A stretch of 64,000 nucleotides of DNA. It comes from Chionoecetes opilio. Its lineage: Eukaryota > Arthropoda > Malacostraca > Decapoda > Majidae. This document shows, one piece after another, positions 11,290-22,471 of this stretch. The DNA is taken from assembly GCA_016584305.1 (NCBI GenBank), contig JACEEZ010010078.1:76001-140000 (forward strand). The letters are read 5' to 3'. Each line of letters begins with the position of its first letter. Positions within the stretch are counted from its first letter, which is position 1. A program made the position numbers and the translations under genes. Under the pieces are notes generated by a model. That model was not told the DNA's origin and did no database searches. It was given only the letters and a program-made list of their open reading frames with translations.

Positions 11290-11545
11290 CTGGCCACCTG
11301 TAATATCAAGATCAAGATCAAGTATCGTTCGTAGGACAGAATACGTGTGGGAGAAAGCCGGACTAAAGGCTTCACCGACAGCATCTGCTGGGTGACTCCC
11401 AACTCAAGCTCAAGCTCGAGCTCCTCTCCTCTACGTAGTGTTGGTCGAAGCCACCACCCCGGGAGGTGGGTCACAAACCCTTGGCTGACACCAGGTACCC
11501 ATTCACTGCTGGGTGGACAGGGGCTTGGGGCATTTTCAGGATATT
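11290..11545 (-). repeat. SINE-like repeat S1
   Basis: On the minus strand it runs from CCACCCAGCAGTGAATGGGT through GGGAGTCACCCAGCAGATGC to a (CTTGAT)n tail at 11310-11325. It is the most complete S1 copy in the window and matches 2436-2632 and 54170-54515. Confidence 0.6.
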
Positions 11546-11599
11546 TTTTGGGGGAAAAAGGGAGTCTTATAAGCTGTAAAATACGGTAGGTACACCTCG

Positions 11600-11694
11600 C
11601 ACCGGTCTAAATAAGCATTTTTACAGTGTTTTCAATACCCGAGTTTCACGCTATGCCTTGGGAAGAAAGCAAGCACGTAACTCGAGAGGGTACT
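11600..11694 (-). mobile_element. Tigger-2 terminal fragment
   Basis: The right end reads GAGGGTACTGTA and lies at a TA inside LINE Z. The uninterrupted LINE at 29580-29620 reads AGAGTATTCCACTG across this point, which shows the insertion site. The matching left end of this insertion is missing. Confidence 0.7.
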
Positions 11695-12172
11695 GTATTC
11701 CACTGAAAAACAGAGGAAGAGTATTTGAAGCATGTATAAGATTAGTTTTGCTGTATGGTTCTGAAAAATGGGCTTTGACGAAGAAGTTGGAGGATGTGTT
11801 GGTTGGGTGTGATCGGAGAATGTTTACATATATGACTGGGATCACATGGAGAGATGAAGTGTCCAGTGATTTGGTAGCAAAAAAACGTGGATTGAAGGAG
11901 CTGAGTACAGTGCTGAGTAAGGCGCTTAAGGTGGTTTGGGCACGTGAAGAGGAGAGAAGGTGGTGAGGCACTGGGGAGAGCTGTTAGGGTGGAAGTTCCA
12001 GGTCGCCGTACACCGGACAGGCCAAGGAAGACAAGGAGGTAGTGTGTTGAAGAGGATCTGGCAGCATTGGGCATTGAAGAAGTTGAGGCACCAGATAGAT
12101 AGTTGGAAGCGTATCATCGGCCGTCTAACCTCATAAAAATTATAGGAAAAACTGACGTTAAACAGAAAGAAG
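11695..12172 (+). mobile_element. LINE Z (RTE-like) 3' fragment
   Basis: The plus frames 11658-11966 and following encode KNRGRVFEACIRLVLLYGSE, MFTYMTGITWRDEVSS and VVWAREEERRW. These match the minus-strand LINE at 29136-31612 over its whole 3' end, including the terminal AACAGAAAGAAGAA tail. A frameshift near 11930 separates the last RRPGRPRK-type block. It is 5' truncated and non-functional. Confidence 0.8.
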
Positions 12173-12174
12173 AA

Positions 12175-12487
12175 TAAGGTTGAAACGGTAAATTTTCATT
12201 GACAACCACAATTTCAAGGCCGAAACTTAAGTTTCCCTGAATTGTTTTGAGACGTTTTGAATGATTCTTGCACTCGTTTTTGTCGGAAATCAATGTTTGT
12301 TTACAGGTGTAGGGGGTGCCCACCCCTCCCGGCAAACCTAGCTCCACTTCGCACTTCCATAGGATTGATCATTTCTTTTTTTCTTGATGTCATCTGTTAC
12401 TAAATCTAACCCCACCTCTAACCTAACCTAATCTGATTTAACCTAACTTAACTGTTTCTGACCGAAATAACGGTAGATTTACGGTAG
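12175..12487. repeat. dispersed GGTAAATTT-ended repeat
   Basis: The sequence from ACGGTAAATTTTCATTG through CTGAAT-GTTTTGA and TTGCACTCGTTTTTG parallels 27165-27300. AACCT pentamers at 12415-12445 lie within it. Ends are not resolved. Confidence 0.5.
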
Positions 12488-13024
12488 TACAGGGAGGTCC
12501 CGAAGATACGAGCAGTTAGGTTCCACCTGGCATACTCATAAAGCGAAATCTCGCATAACGAAACACATAACTAATGGTAAAATATAGGTTTGGTTCCAGG
12601 ATCTCATCAATTATAAAAAAAGAAAAAAAAAAGAAAAAAAAAAAAAATTCAAGCTAAAATAAACTAGAGCAAACGCAACAAACACACAGGGTCTATATTA
12701 CCCACACTGTACTACCTATTCTGTAGTAAAAGCATTCTGAAAGAGAAAATAGCACACAAAATAACATAACTGCACATTAATTAAACATAAAACATGCATA
12801 ACACTCACAAGTGGTAATGTTGTGTGGGGAGACAGGAAGCTGGCAAGTAGCCAGCTGAGAGTCCCTGTTTTCTCTCTCCGAGGCTCGAGAGAAAACGGGG
12901 GTGACTGTGTTTGCAGGGATGACTGGGTTAGAGTTCTTCCTCCTCCCCTTGATCACTTGGGGAAGAGAAAAGATCCTCGGTGCTGCCGCGTGATGCAATA
13001 GACTCGAGAAGGTAGGGTAGGTAA

Positions 13025-14036
13025 AGCCCCCTTCACACATTCCATAATCGAACCACGAAAGCGCCAACAATGCAGTGCGCAGTGCCGTCATGGTCCTGGT
13101 TATGGGTCCATCGTGACCGATCGTGACGCGCTCGGCCGAGGCCACGAAAAGTTAGTGTGTGCATGAAAAAATCGGGAAGCTCCCCGATTTTCGTACCCAA
13201 CGCAGCGGTATCGTAAGTCTATCGTGACGCTATCGTTATCTATGTAGCAGCTTCGTGACACTATCGTGATCGTCGTATGTTTATCGTGACGATAAGAAAT
13301 AGTTACGCGCTCCTTCATCCCTGCCTTCCCCCCCTTTTTTGCACCCCCTTCCGCCTTCCCCCCGCTTTCTCATTAACCACCACCCACCCCCGACTCCACT
13401 CCCCCTACTCCCACCACCACGTGATAACACTCCCCCCTCGACTACCTTCCCCCTACTCCCACCACCACATGGTGACACTCCCCCCTCGACTACCTTCCCC
13501 CTACTCCCACCACCACGTGATGACACTCCCTCCGTGACTCCCTACCCACTACTCCCATCAGCACGTGGTAACACCCCCACCAACACCACGCCTTCTCCAC
13601 CCCCCCTGTTTCCCCACCAACACCAACACCCCCTACCCCGTTTCCCCCCATTCCCCATCACCAACACAACCCTGTTTCTCCCACTTTCATCTCTTATAGT
13701 CCCCCTTCCTTCTCCATCACCATGGCAACCCACGTGTGGGGCTAGCTCTTGACGCTATCGTGGTACGTTCATGGCACCGTCATGGCACTATCGTTGTTAT
13801 CGTAGCCCTATCATGACGACAAAATGACCGTTTATTTTCCATTCGTGACATAGTCTTACAGCTGTCATGACTCCATCGTGACCATCTTACGACCGTCATG
13901 ACACATACGTACAGGCAGCGTGACATTGTTGTGAGGCTATCGTGGTCTGCGTTTTTCGTGGTTAAATTTCACGATAGCGTCAATAATCAAATGGTGGCGC
14001 TATCGTGGTTCGATTATGGAATGTGTGAAGGGAGCT
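13025..14036. mobile_element. Harbinger-like nested element, TAA target duplication
   Basis: Inverted termini are AGCCCCCTTCACACATTCC at the left and GGAATGTGTGAAGGGAGCT at the right, continuing inward to CGAACCACGA. TAA precedes (13022) and follows (14037) it. The related host element at 62835-63830 has the uninterrupted site GGTAGGTAAGGGACAAGG (read on the minus strand at about 63507-63524), with a single TAA. A 3-bp TWA-type duplication fits PIF/Harbinger. The interior is dense in ATCGTGAC-like words (13090-13290, 13745-13990) and has no transposase. Confidence 0.75.
13392..13575. repeat. C-rich minisatellite, about 48-bp unit
   Basis: CTCCCACCACCACGTGAT followed by ACACTCCCCCCTCGAC recurs about four times inside the Harbinger-like element. 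The surrounding 13320-13730 is strongly C-rich. Long proline-rich frames here are composition artefacts. Confidence 0.85.
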
Positions 14037-14410
14037 TAAGGACAAGGGAGGGGTGCGCAGACCTCTTCCACTGCCCACAAACTCGTCTCTGTGCATCTGA
14101 ATCATTGTACATTGCCCAGGATGTGAATTTTTGTAGGCCACATTGTTGTACCGAGCCACCAGAATTATCATATTTTCAGATTGATTATCGTACAACCTTA
14201 GGTAAAATCATATAGTCAGTAAATGACTTTATAATTTTAGCAAATAACTTTTAATTTACTTTAGTAAATAACTTGGTAATTTTACTCACCCCAGTTTGAA
14301 TGTCGTAGCATTGGATTTTCGATCTCGTATATTGAAAATAGACCCTAATTTACACATCTCGTATCATCGGATTCTCGTATACCGAATGCTCGTATAACGG
14401 GACCTCCCTG

Positions 14411-15284
14411 TACATGTAACGCCATTATTATTCAATTGCGCAATGGGAAATGGGTTTCTAAAGCCTCAGAATAAAGAAATCTACACGATAATGTAGGTAA
14501 GAAATCCTAGGACTTTTAAAAGCCCATAACCGAAATAAGGTAAAAATTTACCTACTTTATTATTATTGCAAGATTTTCAGACAAGTTCAATTTTTTTCAC
14601 TTAATATGTGATGCTTTTCCTAATGGAGATTGTTTTTTCCTGTGCAAACCTCAAAATAGTCATTTTTGCAATTCAAAAAAGCTATGCCAAATTTATAAAA
14701 ATACACTATTGAGACATTTTGACTGGAAAAAACACTGGTTCTACTGCAGTTTAAAGTATTACAAGGCACGCAGCCGTCAGCACGTATTAGTGTCATCAGC
14801 TTGTAGCTCTGACCATTTGCAGTATTTCTAACCAATACATCAGTCGTCAGAAATTAATAATAACGTCGCAAAAGAAATTTTAAGATATAAAAGTAATTTC
14901 TGCCTTACTTCCGACTCATGAAGCTTGAAATGATGACTCATTTCAAGCCGAAATGCATTTGTTGGTTTGTTGGTGTCATGGGCACAGTGATCGCATAGGC
15001 CTACTCACGTGACCATTTTCAGCCAATGAAAACGATTCTATTATGACGTATAATTTTTGGCCAATGCCAAGACACAACGTGTTTGTAGACTTGGCAGGAC
15101 ACCTTGCCCCAAAGATTGCTGTCAGTCTTGCAATGGCTGCCGTTCAGGTAACTTGCTAATGGGGTGATGGTGTTGTTGTTTTAACAGATGCCTGTGTTGC
15201 TTTTGGAGGAAGTAGCGACCTTGAAACACGCCCAGGACCCTCTACTTCCGATTACAGTATTTTACTTGAACTTGAGTAAAAAAT
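14411..15284. repeat. dispersed repeats, no gene
   Basis: 14430-14560 is an inverted copy of 4716-4830. 14600-14780 shares TAATGGAGAT and TTCTACTGCAGTTTA with 16770 and 18610. A short open frame at 15060-15155 (start ATGCCAAGACAC) ends at a CAG/GTAACT donor-like site and follows two CCAAT words, but it is too short to support. Confidence 0.5.
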
Positions 15285-16180
15285 AGGTAAGGTTAGGTTA
15301 GGTAACTAATGGGTAGGGTTGGTTAGTGTATTAGCGGAGTAGGTTTAGGGGGAGCTGCGCCCCCATTTCAGGTAATTTATTACGCAATTTCAGTTCTTCC
15401 CTACTTAAGATAAATTTTTCCAAAATTTCGGGAAATTTACCATAACTTATGAATCCTTCATTGTAGGGAATTATCCCTGATTATAGAGATATTACCTTAA
15501 CTTCTATGATATTACTCTAAAATTCTAGGGTAATATCCCTAATTTCCGGGAAGCCCAAATGTATAGTCTATTTTCATTTCCCCACCCTAAAACCCCGCTT
15601 TCCCACAAGGTCCCCAGGTTTGTTGGGCATAGGGAAAGAGAAAAAAGATAGGGAGTAATGCTTTAAACTGCAGTTTTACCAAAACACTCCATTTGTGAAA
15701 GCATCAAATAATAACCTAATCAATCCATTAAACTAACTTAACCTAACCCTCAAACTAACCTAACCTAACCTATGAATTTGTTTATGTTTGCACAACATTT
15801 CGTTGTTACTTTCAAACTCGTTCTGACGGTAAAATTATAGTCTTTTCCCGCCCTTAATAGTGATTTGTATTCTCTCCAGACCTTCACAGATCCCTTCAGA
15901 TACCTCTAAAACGTAATTATAAAGTGGGGGAGAGATGCTCCCTTCAACCCCCCCTCCCCCCCTAAATTACCACCCTGGACCATCGAAAACTAACCTAACC
16001 TCACTATAACCTAACCTGACTTTGCCAATAACCACCTAGCGAGACCTAAGGGCGGGATCGGACAAGAATTTTACCAGGTTAGGTTATATTGAGGTTAGCT
16101 TAGTCATTATTTTTTGGGGGGTCTCGCTTGGAGCTTATTGGTGAGGTTAGGTTATAGTAAGGTTAGGTTAGTAATAGTAA
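15285..16180. repeat. AACCT/TTAGG-rich mosaic with a small foldback
   Basis: Clusters of two to four AACCT or GGTTA pentamers occur at 15285-15330, 15730-15775, 15985-16020 and 16073-16170. ACGGTAAAATTATAGTC at 15828 and its inverted partner GACAAGAATTTTACCAG at 16051 bound a roughly 250-bp foldback. The arm at 15895-15965 is inverted again at 16605-16690 and the outer terminus recurs at 17250-17275, so several foldbacks are interleaved. Confidence 0.6.
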
Positions 16181-16190
16181 CGGTAAATTT

Positions 16191-16560
16191 CCAGATGAAC
16201 ACCAAGCTTCCTTTGGTGGACGAAACTATTTTTTCCTGGTAAGTTTTGATGTTTTGAATTACTCTGCCAACCATTTCTGTTGCAAATTTTTTTTTCTTTT
16301 TTTTCAACTAAAATGACAAAAAAATTGAAGCTAACCGAACCTATACCTAACCTAACCTAACCTTTACCTAACATAACCTAACCTAACCTTTACCCTATAG
16401 CTAACCTAACCTAACCTTTACCTAACTTTTTTTTTAAATAGAAATATAACAAATTTAGAAAAATTGCGACAGAAACGGTTAGCAGATTAATTCAAAACAC
16501 ATCAAAACTCACCAGAAAAAAATGGTTTCGTCCACCAAAATGAATTCGGTGTTCATCTGG
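16191..16560. mobile_element. foldback element FB-1, copy 1
   Basis: Arms of about 110 bases start CCAGATGAACACC and end GGTGTTCATCTGG. Both include GGTGGACGAAAC and TTTTGATG. The loop contains about ten AACCT pentamers (16335-16430). A second copy with the same arms is at 42825-43135. Confidence 0.85.
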
Positions 16561-16698
16561 AATAATACCATTCTATTTTTTAGGATTCCAGGAGGGTCGT
16601 TTATGGGGGGAGGGGGGTGAATCGGTGAAGGGGGCATCTCTCCCCCACTTTATAATTACGTTATAGAGGTATCTGAGGTCTAGAGGGAAAAAAACAAT

Positions 16699-17236
16699 GG
16701 TTATAATGGACGAGGACTTCGCAGTCGTTTTCAGAGACACCGCCTATTTTTTCCTGGCCTACAATAGGTGCTTTTTCTAATGGAGATAGTTTTATTTTGA
16801 GCAAACCAATCTAGTTTAAAAAAAAAAAAAAAAAAATCATCACCAATTTTTATGGTACCGTTTCCATTAAAAACACTTGTCTCCATCAGAAAAAGCACTA
16901 AAACTTTGCCGGGAAAAATTTGTCAGGGTCTTATAGGTTTTAATGAAACCTATAAGGTTAGGTTAGGTATACTTTGTGGGTAAGATTAGGTTTGGTTTCA
17001 TTAAAACCTATAAGACCCCGACTAATTTATCCAGGCCAAGTTTTAGTGCTTTTTCTGATGGAGATAAGTGTTTTTAATGGAAACGGTACCATAAAATTCG
17101 GTGATGATTTCTATTTTTATTTTTATGGGTTTGCGCAAAATAAAACTATCTCCATTAGAAAAAGCACCTATTGTAGGCCAGGAAAAAATAGTCAGTGTCT
17201 CTGAAAACGACCGCGAAGTCCTCGTCCATTATTACC
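16699..17236. mobile_element. foldback element FB-2, copy 1
   Basis: The arms are nearly perfect inverted copies: GGTTATAATGGACGAGGACT at the left end and CGTCCATTATTACC at the right. They share CCTACAATAGGTGCTTTTTC and CTAATGGAGATAG in inverted orientation. The loop holds GGTTAGGTTAGGTATACTTT. A second copy (22941-26674) is interrupted by another transposon. No coding capacity is seen. Confidence 0.9.
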
Positions 17237-17357
17237 AAAACAATAATAAGGGCGGGAAAAGACTAGAATTTTACCATAATGCCATTGAAACTGCATAATA
17301 TTATTTACTTTGGTAACCAGAAATATTTGTTATTACGTAAAAGTTATATTCACTTAC

Positions 17358-17584
17358 CCGTCAGGTGAAAACTCCAAATTAAACACTCCACCGTGGCCGA
17401 TGTAGCCTGTCTTGGGGTCGTTATCGCGGGGATCCCAGGAGAAACAGGGGACCATGGAAGAGTAAAGGGAACACCTGATGTCAGACTCCCAGCCTAGGGT
17501 CGCCCTCAGCCCAGACTCGCGCCTCCTCAACTCATGTTCGGGGAAGCAACTGCCATACACCCTCCCAGACTTCACTTTAGGCAT
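17358..17584 (-). CDS. DCAF10-like WD40 protein, first coding exon
   Basis: The minus frame starts at ATG 17584, with an in-frame TGA four codons upstream, and runs 75 codons plus two bases to a GTAAGTG splice donor (17357-17351; phase 2). The peptide ends SLYSSM, then HGGVFNLEFSPDG, the start of the first WD40 blade. This matches the region just before and into blade 1 of DCAF10 (WDR32), a substrate receptor of CUL4-DDB1 ubiquitin ligases, where human DCAF10 has an SLYGS segment followed by an FNLEYSPDG motif. The N-terminus (RRRESGLRATLG) is shorter than the long low-complexity human one. No later exon is visible at lower coordinates, so intron 1 would exceed 17 kb or continue outside the window. 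Orthology is inferred from about 35 residues. Confidence 0.7.
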
Positions 17585-18841
17585 TTTTTCAGTTCAGGGC
17601 TGCGACTCTTTGTCTTCTCCGGTGTCAGGGGCGTCTTGGTTGCCAGGGTGGGGAAGGTAAGGCGTCCACACAGGCATGAAAGACACTCGAGTCGACACAC
17701 CGCCAGCTGAGGCAAGGTTAACTTCTCCGCTGGACCGCTGGTGCCACAAAAACTTTCCAGACTGCCACCCAAATAAACATTTGCCACTGAAAACTGGAAT
17801 CAAGCGGGTAAATAAAGGAAACCACTGTAAACTTTCTCAATTTTACATTATGATATATCGGGGGAAAATAAATGATAATATTACAGTTATTAATGAAATC
17901 ATAATGTGACGTCTTTTCAGCACATTAATCACATGTTCATTATATAGATGCAAGAAATGTGTTATTTGCTTCATAATATTTTTGTTTCTCAGATTTATCA
18001 ATGTAAAGTCGTTATTCGTTACATTAAAACAATGTACCAATGGGGTACCTGCGAACCAATGCACCGTAATTATTTTAACTCATATAACGTATCACTATCA
18101 CCACTCCATTAGTTCATGGTATAGTTTTCATCTTTGTATATGAAAGGATAGTTTCTACATTTATAATGGAATGTAGCGAGAAAAAGTATATGCATTGTGC
18201 AATATTATCTCAGCAGAAGCACGGAGATCCTGGCGTTAGGGACGTAAACAAACCTTGTCGAGCGGAATCATTGCCTGAACCCGTGATAGTGAGTACTCAG
18301 CAGTCACGGGGGCGAATAAGGTCGAATATATCATCAGAACCCTTCATCAACTTAAAAAAAAACCAGGATGTAAGTTGGTACAGTAACATTTAGCAAGGCG
18401 TTCAGGCATACAGTGGTCCATGGGGATTATGGTACGGTTTATGGAGTTGTCGCCGATAGGAATTTTCACCGAAAAACCAACTAAGAACTGTCGCCGACGC
18501 GGAAATTTTCGGCGATAGTTCCACTTGGAATAGATTAAAAGGAAGAATAAAGGGTGAAATTTTGGTTGTGGGCATTAACCTATTTCGGAGACAAAAAAAA
18601 ATCTGATTAATTTGGTTCTACTGCAGTTTATTACATTACAAGGCACGTAGTTATAACCGTCCTCAACTTGTAGAGGGAATACTTTGGAACTCATCCTTCC
18701 GGCTTTGACTGAAATGAACTACCGCACTGTATTGTATGCTTATTGTACTTCACATCTGTAAAGGTTCCAGCGTGCGCTCAGCCTTGGTTAACCCACACGG
18801 CCGCTATGAAATATGAGGTGCCTCAAAAAATTCTGAGTCCA
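17585..18841. other. upstream flank of the DCAF10-like exon, no gene
   Basis: 17585-17800 is the probable 5' UTR and promoter side of the minus-strand exon and has higher GC than its surroundings. Beyond it I see only AT-rich sequence and a repeat piece at 18600-18690 shared with 14735-14790. No TATA box or clear initiator could be assigned. Confidence 0.5.
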
Positions 18842-19095
18842 GTTAGGTTAGGTATACTTTGTGGTTAAGGTTAGGTTAGGTTAGGTTAGGTATACTTTGT
18901 GGTTAAGGTTAGGTTAGGTTAGGTATACTTTGTGGTTAAGGTTAGGTTAGGTTAGGTATACTTTGTGGTTAAGGTTAGGTTAGGTTAGGTATACTTTGTG
19001 GTTAAGGTTAGGTTAGGTTCGGTTAGGTATACTTTGTGGTTAAGGTTAGGTTAGGTATACTTTGTGGTTAAGGTTAGGTTAGGTTAGGTTAGATT
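18842..19095. repeat. telomere-derived tandem array
   Basis: Seven copies of TATACTTTGTGGTTAAGG alternate with one to four TTAGG pentamers. The pentamer is the canonical arthropod telomere repeat. The 18-base spacer also appears in the loops of FB-2 copies (16963, 26200-26400), so the array may derive from a foldback loop rather than from a chromosome end. Confidence 0.9.
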
Positions 19096-19104
19096 TTTAC
19101 ATAT

Positions 19105-22100
19105 AGTGACTTTAATGATTTTTTTGGGAGCCATAAATCACTTATATTTGCTTCCCCCACCCAAAAACCCCGTATTCCCGCCAGTTCCCCAGGCTTGTTG
19201 GCTATAGGGGGAAGAAAAAAAAGATAGGGGTGAAGGACTTCTTCCAAAGTTTTACCGCCCTTTCTTTCCCTGCCACCTGTGGGGAGAGAAGGGCACAACA
19301 GGGCAGTATATACACAGACATAAGTCCCTCCTATACGTCTTCTACATTCCCACGCAAACATTTTTCCAAGGCCTGCTTTAAAAACATCTTAGTTATTTCT
19401 ACTATTTTCCTTCTCTCTTCATTACCCCCATACAGTCCTAGTAAGGATTCCCCCATCCACCTCGTATATCCTTCTATCCCATTCACCGTCTCCTATCACT
19501 CCTAATAGGGCCTGTATCAGCCTCCTCCTCTCCTGCTCATATCTGCCACACTCTATTATCAAGTGTTCAATAGTTTCCCTTGTTCCTCTACAGAAGCTAC
19601 AGGCCTGGGCCTGCCCATCCCTACTCCTACCTAGCCTTCACCTCTACTGTTCCTGTCCTTGCCTTCACCAACAGGCTGTTTCCCCAATCACCTGCATGCC
19701 AGTGAAGTGCCTTGGGCTTCTCTTTCCTACAGTACCACTATAACGTGGATTTACCCTCCATACCTGCTCTCCACCTAGCTAGTCCATTGTCTTCTATTCT
19801 TATCTTCACCTCCTTGGTTCTTATCCTGTCCCAGGTTTTTACTAGGTTTTCCCTCCTTTTCCACCTCTCTAATTCCTTTATCCATGTTGAGCTTGTCCCA
19901 ACCTCTTTCAGGATCTGCTTCACCCATCTATCCTCACTAAGTCCCTCTATTTTCTTCAGCATGTTAAGTTTCCCTTTTAAAATCCTTTCCCTGAAGGTGC
20001 TCCACCCCATATCTCCTCGAATGGCCTCCACAGCTGTGCTGGTTGGGGCTCCTAATCCCCATCTACCCATAATGTTCTGTGTCCTCTCTAGCTTAGTAAA
20101 CCGATAATAGGTTATCTCAGACCCATACAAGCAATATGGCACTGCCATTCCTTTCCAAAGACTCCTACCTACTTCATATTTGTTAATTGTCCTACTTCCC
20201 CCGTTCATGATCATGCCTGTCATCCTCCTAGCCTTTCCCTCATTAGTTTTCCTTTGTCTTTCTCCTCCAACTCCTTCCTTACTTACTTCCAGTCCTAAGT
20301 ATGTATACCTATCAACCACCTCTAGAATGTTGTTCCCTTGAACCCATTGACCTTCCTCTCTGCTGTTGAACTCCATCACCTTACTCTTCCTGACACTGAA
20401 CCTAATGTTCCATTCCCTTCCATAACTGTTGACTATTCCCAGCAACTCCTCCATGTCTTCCTTCCTCTCTGTCATGAGAACTACATCGTCTGCATAGGCT
20501 AATCATCCTAGTTTTCTATTCCCCACTCTGACTCCCTTCTCTGACTTTCTGATCCTCACTATCAGTTCCTCCATGTAAATGTTGAGGAGTGTTGGAGAGA
20601 TAACACATCCCTGCTGGACTCCTATGTTATTCTTCATCCATCCTGTGCTGATATCTCCTAGTGTGAACTTTACCTCATTTTCCTTATACAACTCCCTAAT
20701 TACCTGCACCACCTTATCATCTACTCCTAGGTGTGCCAATAGTCTCATTCATTTTCCTCTATCAACCAAGTCGTATGCTTTCTCAATATCTATAAATACC
20801 AGGTACAGTTCCTCATCTCCCCTCCGGCTCCTTTCTATGATTTCCTTTATCACCAACAAGTTTTCTAAACCTCCTCTACCTTTTCTGAACCCATTTTGCT
20901 CTTCTCCCAGCACCTTATCTTCCTCCAGCCATGACATTAGCTTGTTGTTTATCACCCACCCAAATACCTTGGCCAGTACATTCATCACTGCTCTGGGTCT
21001 GTAATTTCCTATTTTCTCTTTTGGCTTCCCTCCTCCTTTATGTATAAGTGTCACCCTACTCCTTTTCCAGTCTTGGGGCACCTCACCTTTCTCCAACATC
21101 TCTAAACAGATTAACTAGAGCTAGTTTCAACCCTTCTCCTCCATACTTTATGAATTCCCCTATGATTCCATCTGTTCCTCCGGATTTGCCTATCTTAATT
21201 GCTTGTATAGCAGAAGCTACATCCTGCTCCTCTATTACTATACTTTCCATTTCTCTTTCTTCACTGTAGATAACTAAGTTCCCTACTTCCTCTTCCACTT
21301 CTTCCTCCTTCCATATGACTTTCCTCCAGTATTCTTCCACTACAGGTATAATCTCTTCCTCTCTTGTTAACTCTCTATCCTCCATCTTCAGCCTAACTTT
21401 TTGGTGCCCACTGGCCCCATCTAGGTTTCTCCTCAGTCTTCTCCATCCTTCCTTTTCTCTTTCCCTTCTAGGCATATTACGAAGTACCTGTGCCTGTTCT
21501 TCTTCCCACATTCCTATCTTCTTCTTAACTAAGGACTGGGCTCTTTTCTTTGCCTCTTGGTATCTATCCCAGGCCTCCCTCCATTCTTCCTCATACCTCC
21601 CCCCTTGAAGTCTTGCTAATTTGGCCAAACTTCTCTGTTTCCTGTTCTTTTTTTTTCTATCTCGTATTGCCTGCCTGACCTCCTTATCCCACCAACCTTT
21701 GAGCCTCATTTTTCCTATTTTGAATTTCTTTGTTCCTATAGCTTTCTTGGCTTCCTGTCTAATGACGTTCTTGATCCCTTGTTTCCACTCACTAACAGTG
21801 CTCCCAATCCCTTCTGTATCTCCTGGCATGGTATTCTCCATTCCTCGACAATACTCTATCCAGTTAGCATTTTTCACATCCCATTTTTCTTTCCATATTA
21901 CCTTCTTAGCATTATTTTCCTCCCTGTGTTTGCCACACGTGATCCCTATCATGCTATGATCTGATATATCTACATCCTCATTTTTCCAAATCCTGCATCC
22001 TTGTCTATTTACAGACTCATTGACGAGTATATAATCTATCGCCGACTCGTTGTTTCTATCTCTCCATGTTGTTGGGTTTTCTAACTCCCAATTCTTTATT

Positions 22101-22454
22101 CTACAGCCCGACCTTTCAGCAATGTCTAATAACAACTCTCCGTTCCTGTTAACTCTTTCCTCCATCAGGCTGATATGACCATTCATGTCGCCCATTATCA
22201 CCCACTTGTCCCTGCCAACCTTTTCTTTGATCTCAAGCATCGCCTCAAACAGCTTTCTATTGTCTTCCTGATTTCCATGACCTTCTACTCCCATGTACAC
22301 TACTGTCACCCACCAGACTTCTTTATGTTCCCTAACTTTTACTGTTACTATATCTCCTTTATTATAACCAAGCTGGTTTTCTATATCACTGGTTGGGTTT
22401 ATTTCTTCAATAGTTCTTCCTGCCTTTTCTTTCATGAGTATTCCTGCATCTCCC
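19105..22454 (-). mobile_element. LINE D, 5'-truncated, comparatively intact
   Basis: A minus-strand non-LTR retrotransposon with an apurinic-type endonuclease, a reverse transcriptase and a C-terminal Cys-His knuckle. The 3' UTR includes a block shared with 15585-15650. The 5' end is lost at a run of about 18 T (22455-22472), followed by foldback FB-3. Both flanks are telomere-like repeats but in opposite orientation (TTAGG at the left, CCTAA at the right), so this is not a simple insertion into one array. Confidence 0.85.
19738..22453 (-). pseudogene. LINE D endonuclease-reverse transcriptase
   Basis: The coding region is split into four large frames. 21083-22453 holds the endonuclease (WVIMGDMNGHI, SAIDYILVNE, DISDHSMIG) and the linker to RT (GKSGGTDGIIGEFIKYGG). 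20749-21099 holds RT motifs (VTLIHKGG, NYRPRAVMNV, EEQNGFRKGRGG, VFIDIEKAYDLVD). 20503-20748 has GVQQGCVISPTLLN. 19738-20475 begins just after AYADDVVLM at the frame join near 20490. A further frame near 19500-19620 carries the knuckle (CSFCRGT, HLIIECGRYE). Breaks are one stop near 20747 and shifts near 21090, 20490 and 19730. Few lesions imply recent activity. It would nick the target and copy its own RNA at the cut. Confidence 0.85.
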
Positions 22455-22471
22455 TTTTTTTTTTTTTTTTT

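Larger units (their letters stand above)
12490..14410. mobile_element. TA-flanked 'CAGGGAGGTCCCG' element, copy 1
   Basis: It starts CAGGGAGGTCCCG after TA (12488) and ends CGGGACCTCCCTG before TA (14411). Three more copies lie at 31864-32966, 62423-62790 (truncated) and 62835-63830. The sub-terminal sequences (ACGAGCAGTTAGG on one side, ATACGAGCATTCGG on the other) are conserved across copies. The TA duplication and CAGGG start fit a Tc1/mariner-superfamily non-autonomous element. A Harbinger-like element (13025-14036) is inserted in it. Confidence 0.8.

Noticed and set aside
13277..13752. Long proline/serine-rich frames on both strands
   Set aside because: They come from a C-rich minisatellite within a transposon.
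15060..15160. Short frame ATGCCAAGACAC... ending at a donor-like site after CCAAT boxes
   Set aside because: Under 30 codons and no homology; likely chance.
19105..22454. Telomere-specific SART/TRAS-type LINE
   Set aside because: The flanking pentamers have opposite orientations and belong to other elements.
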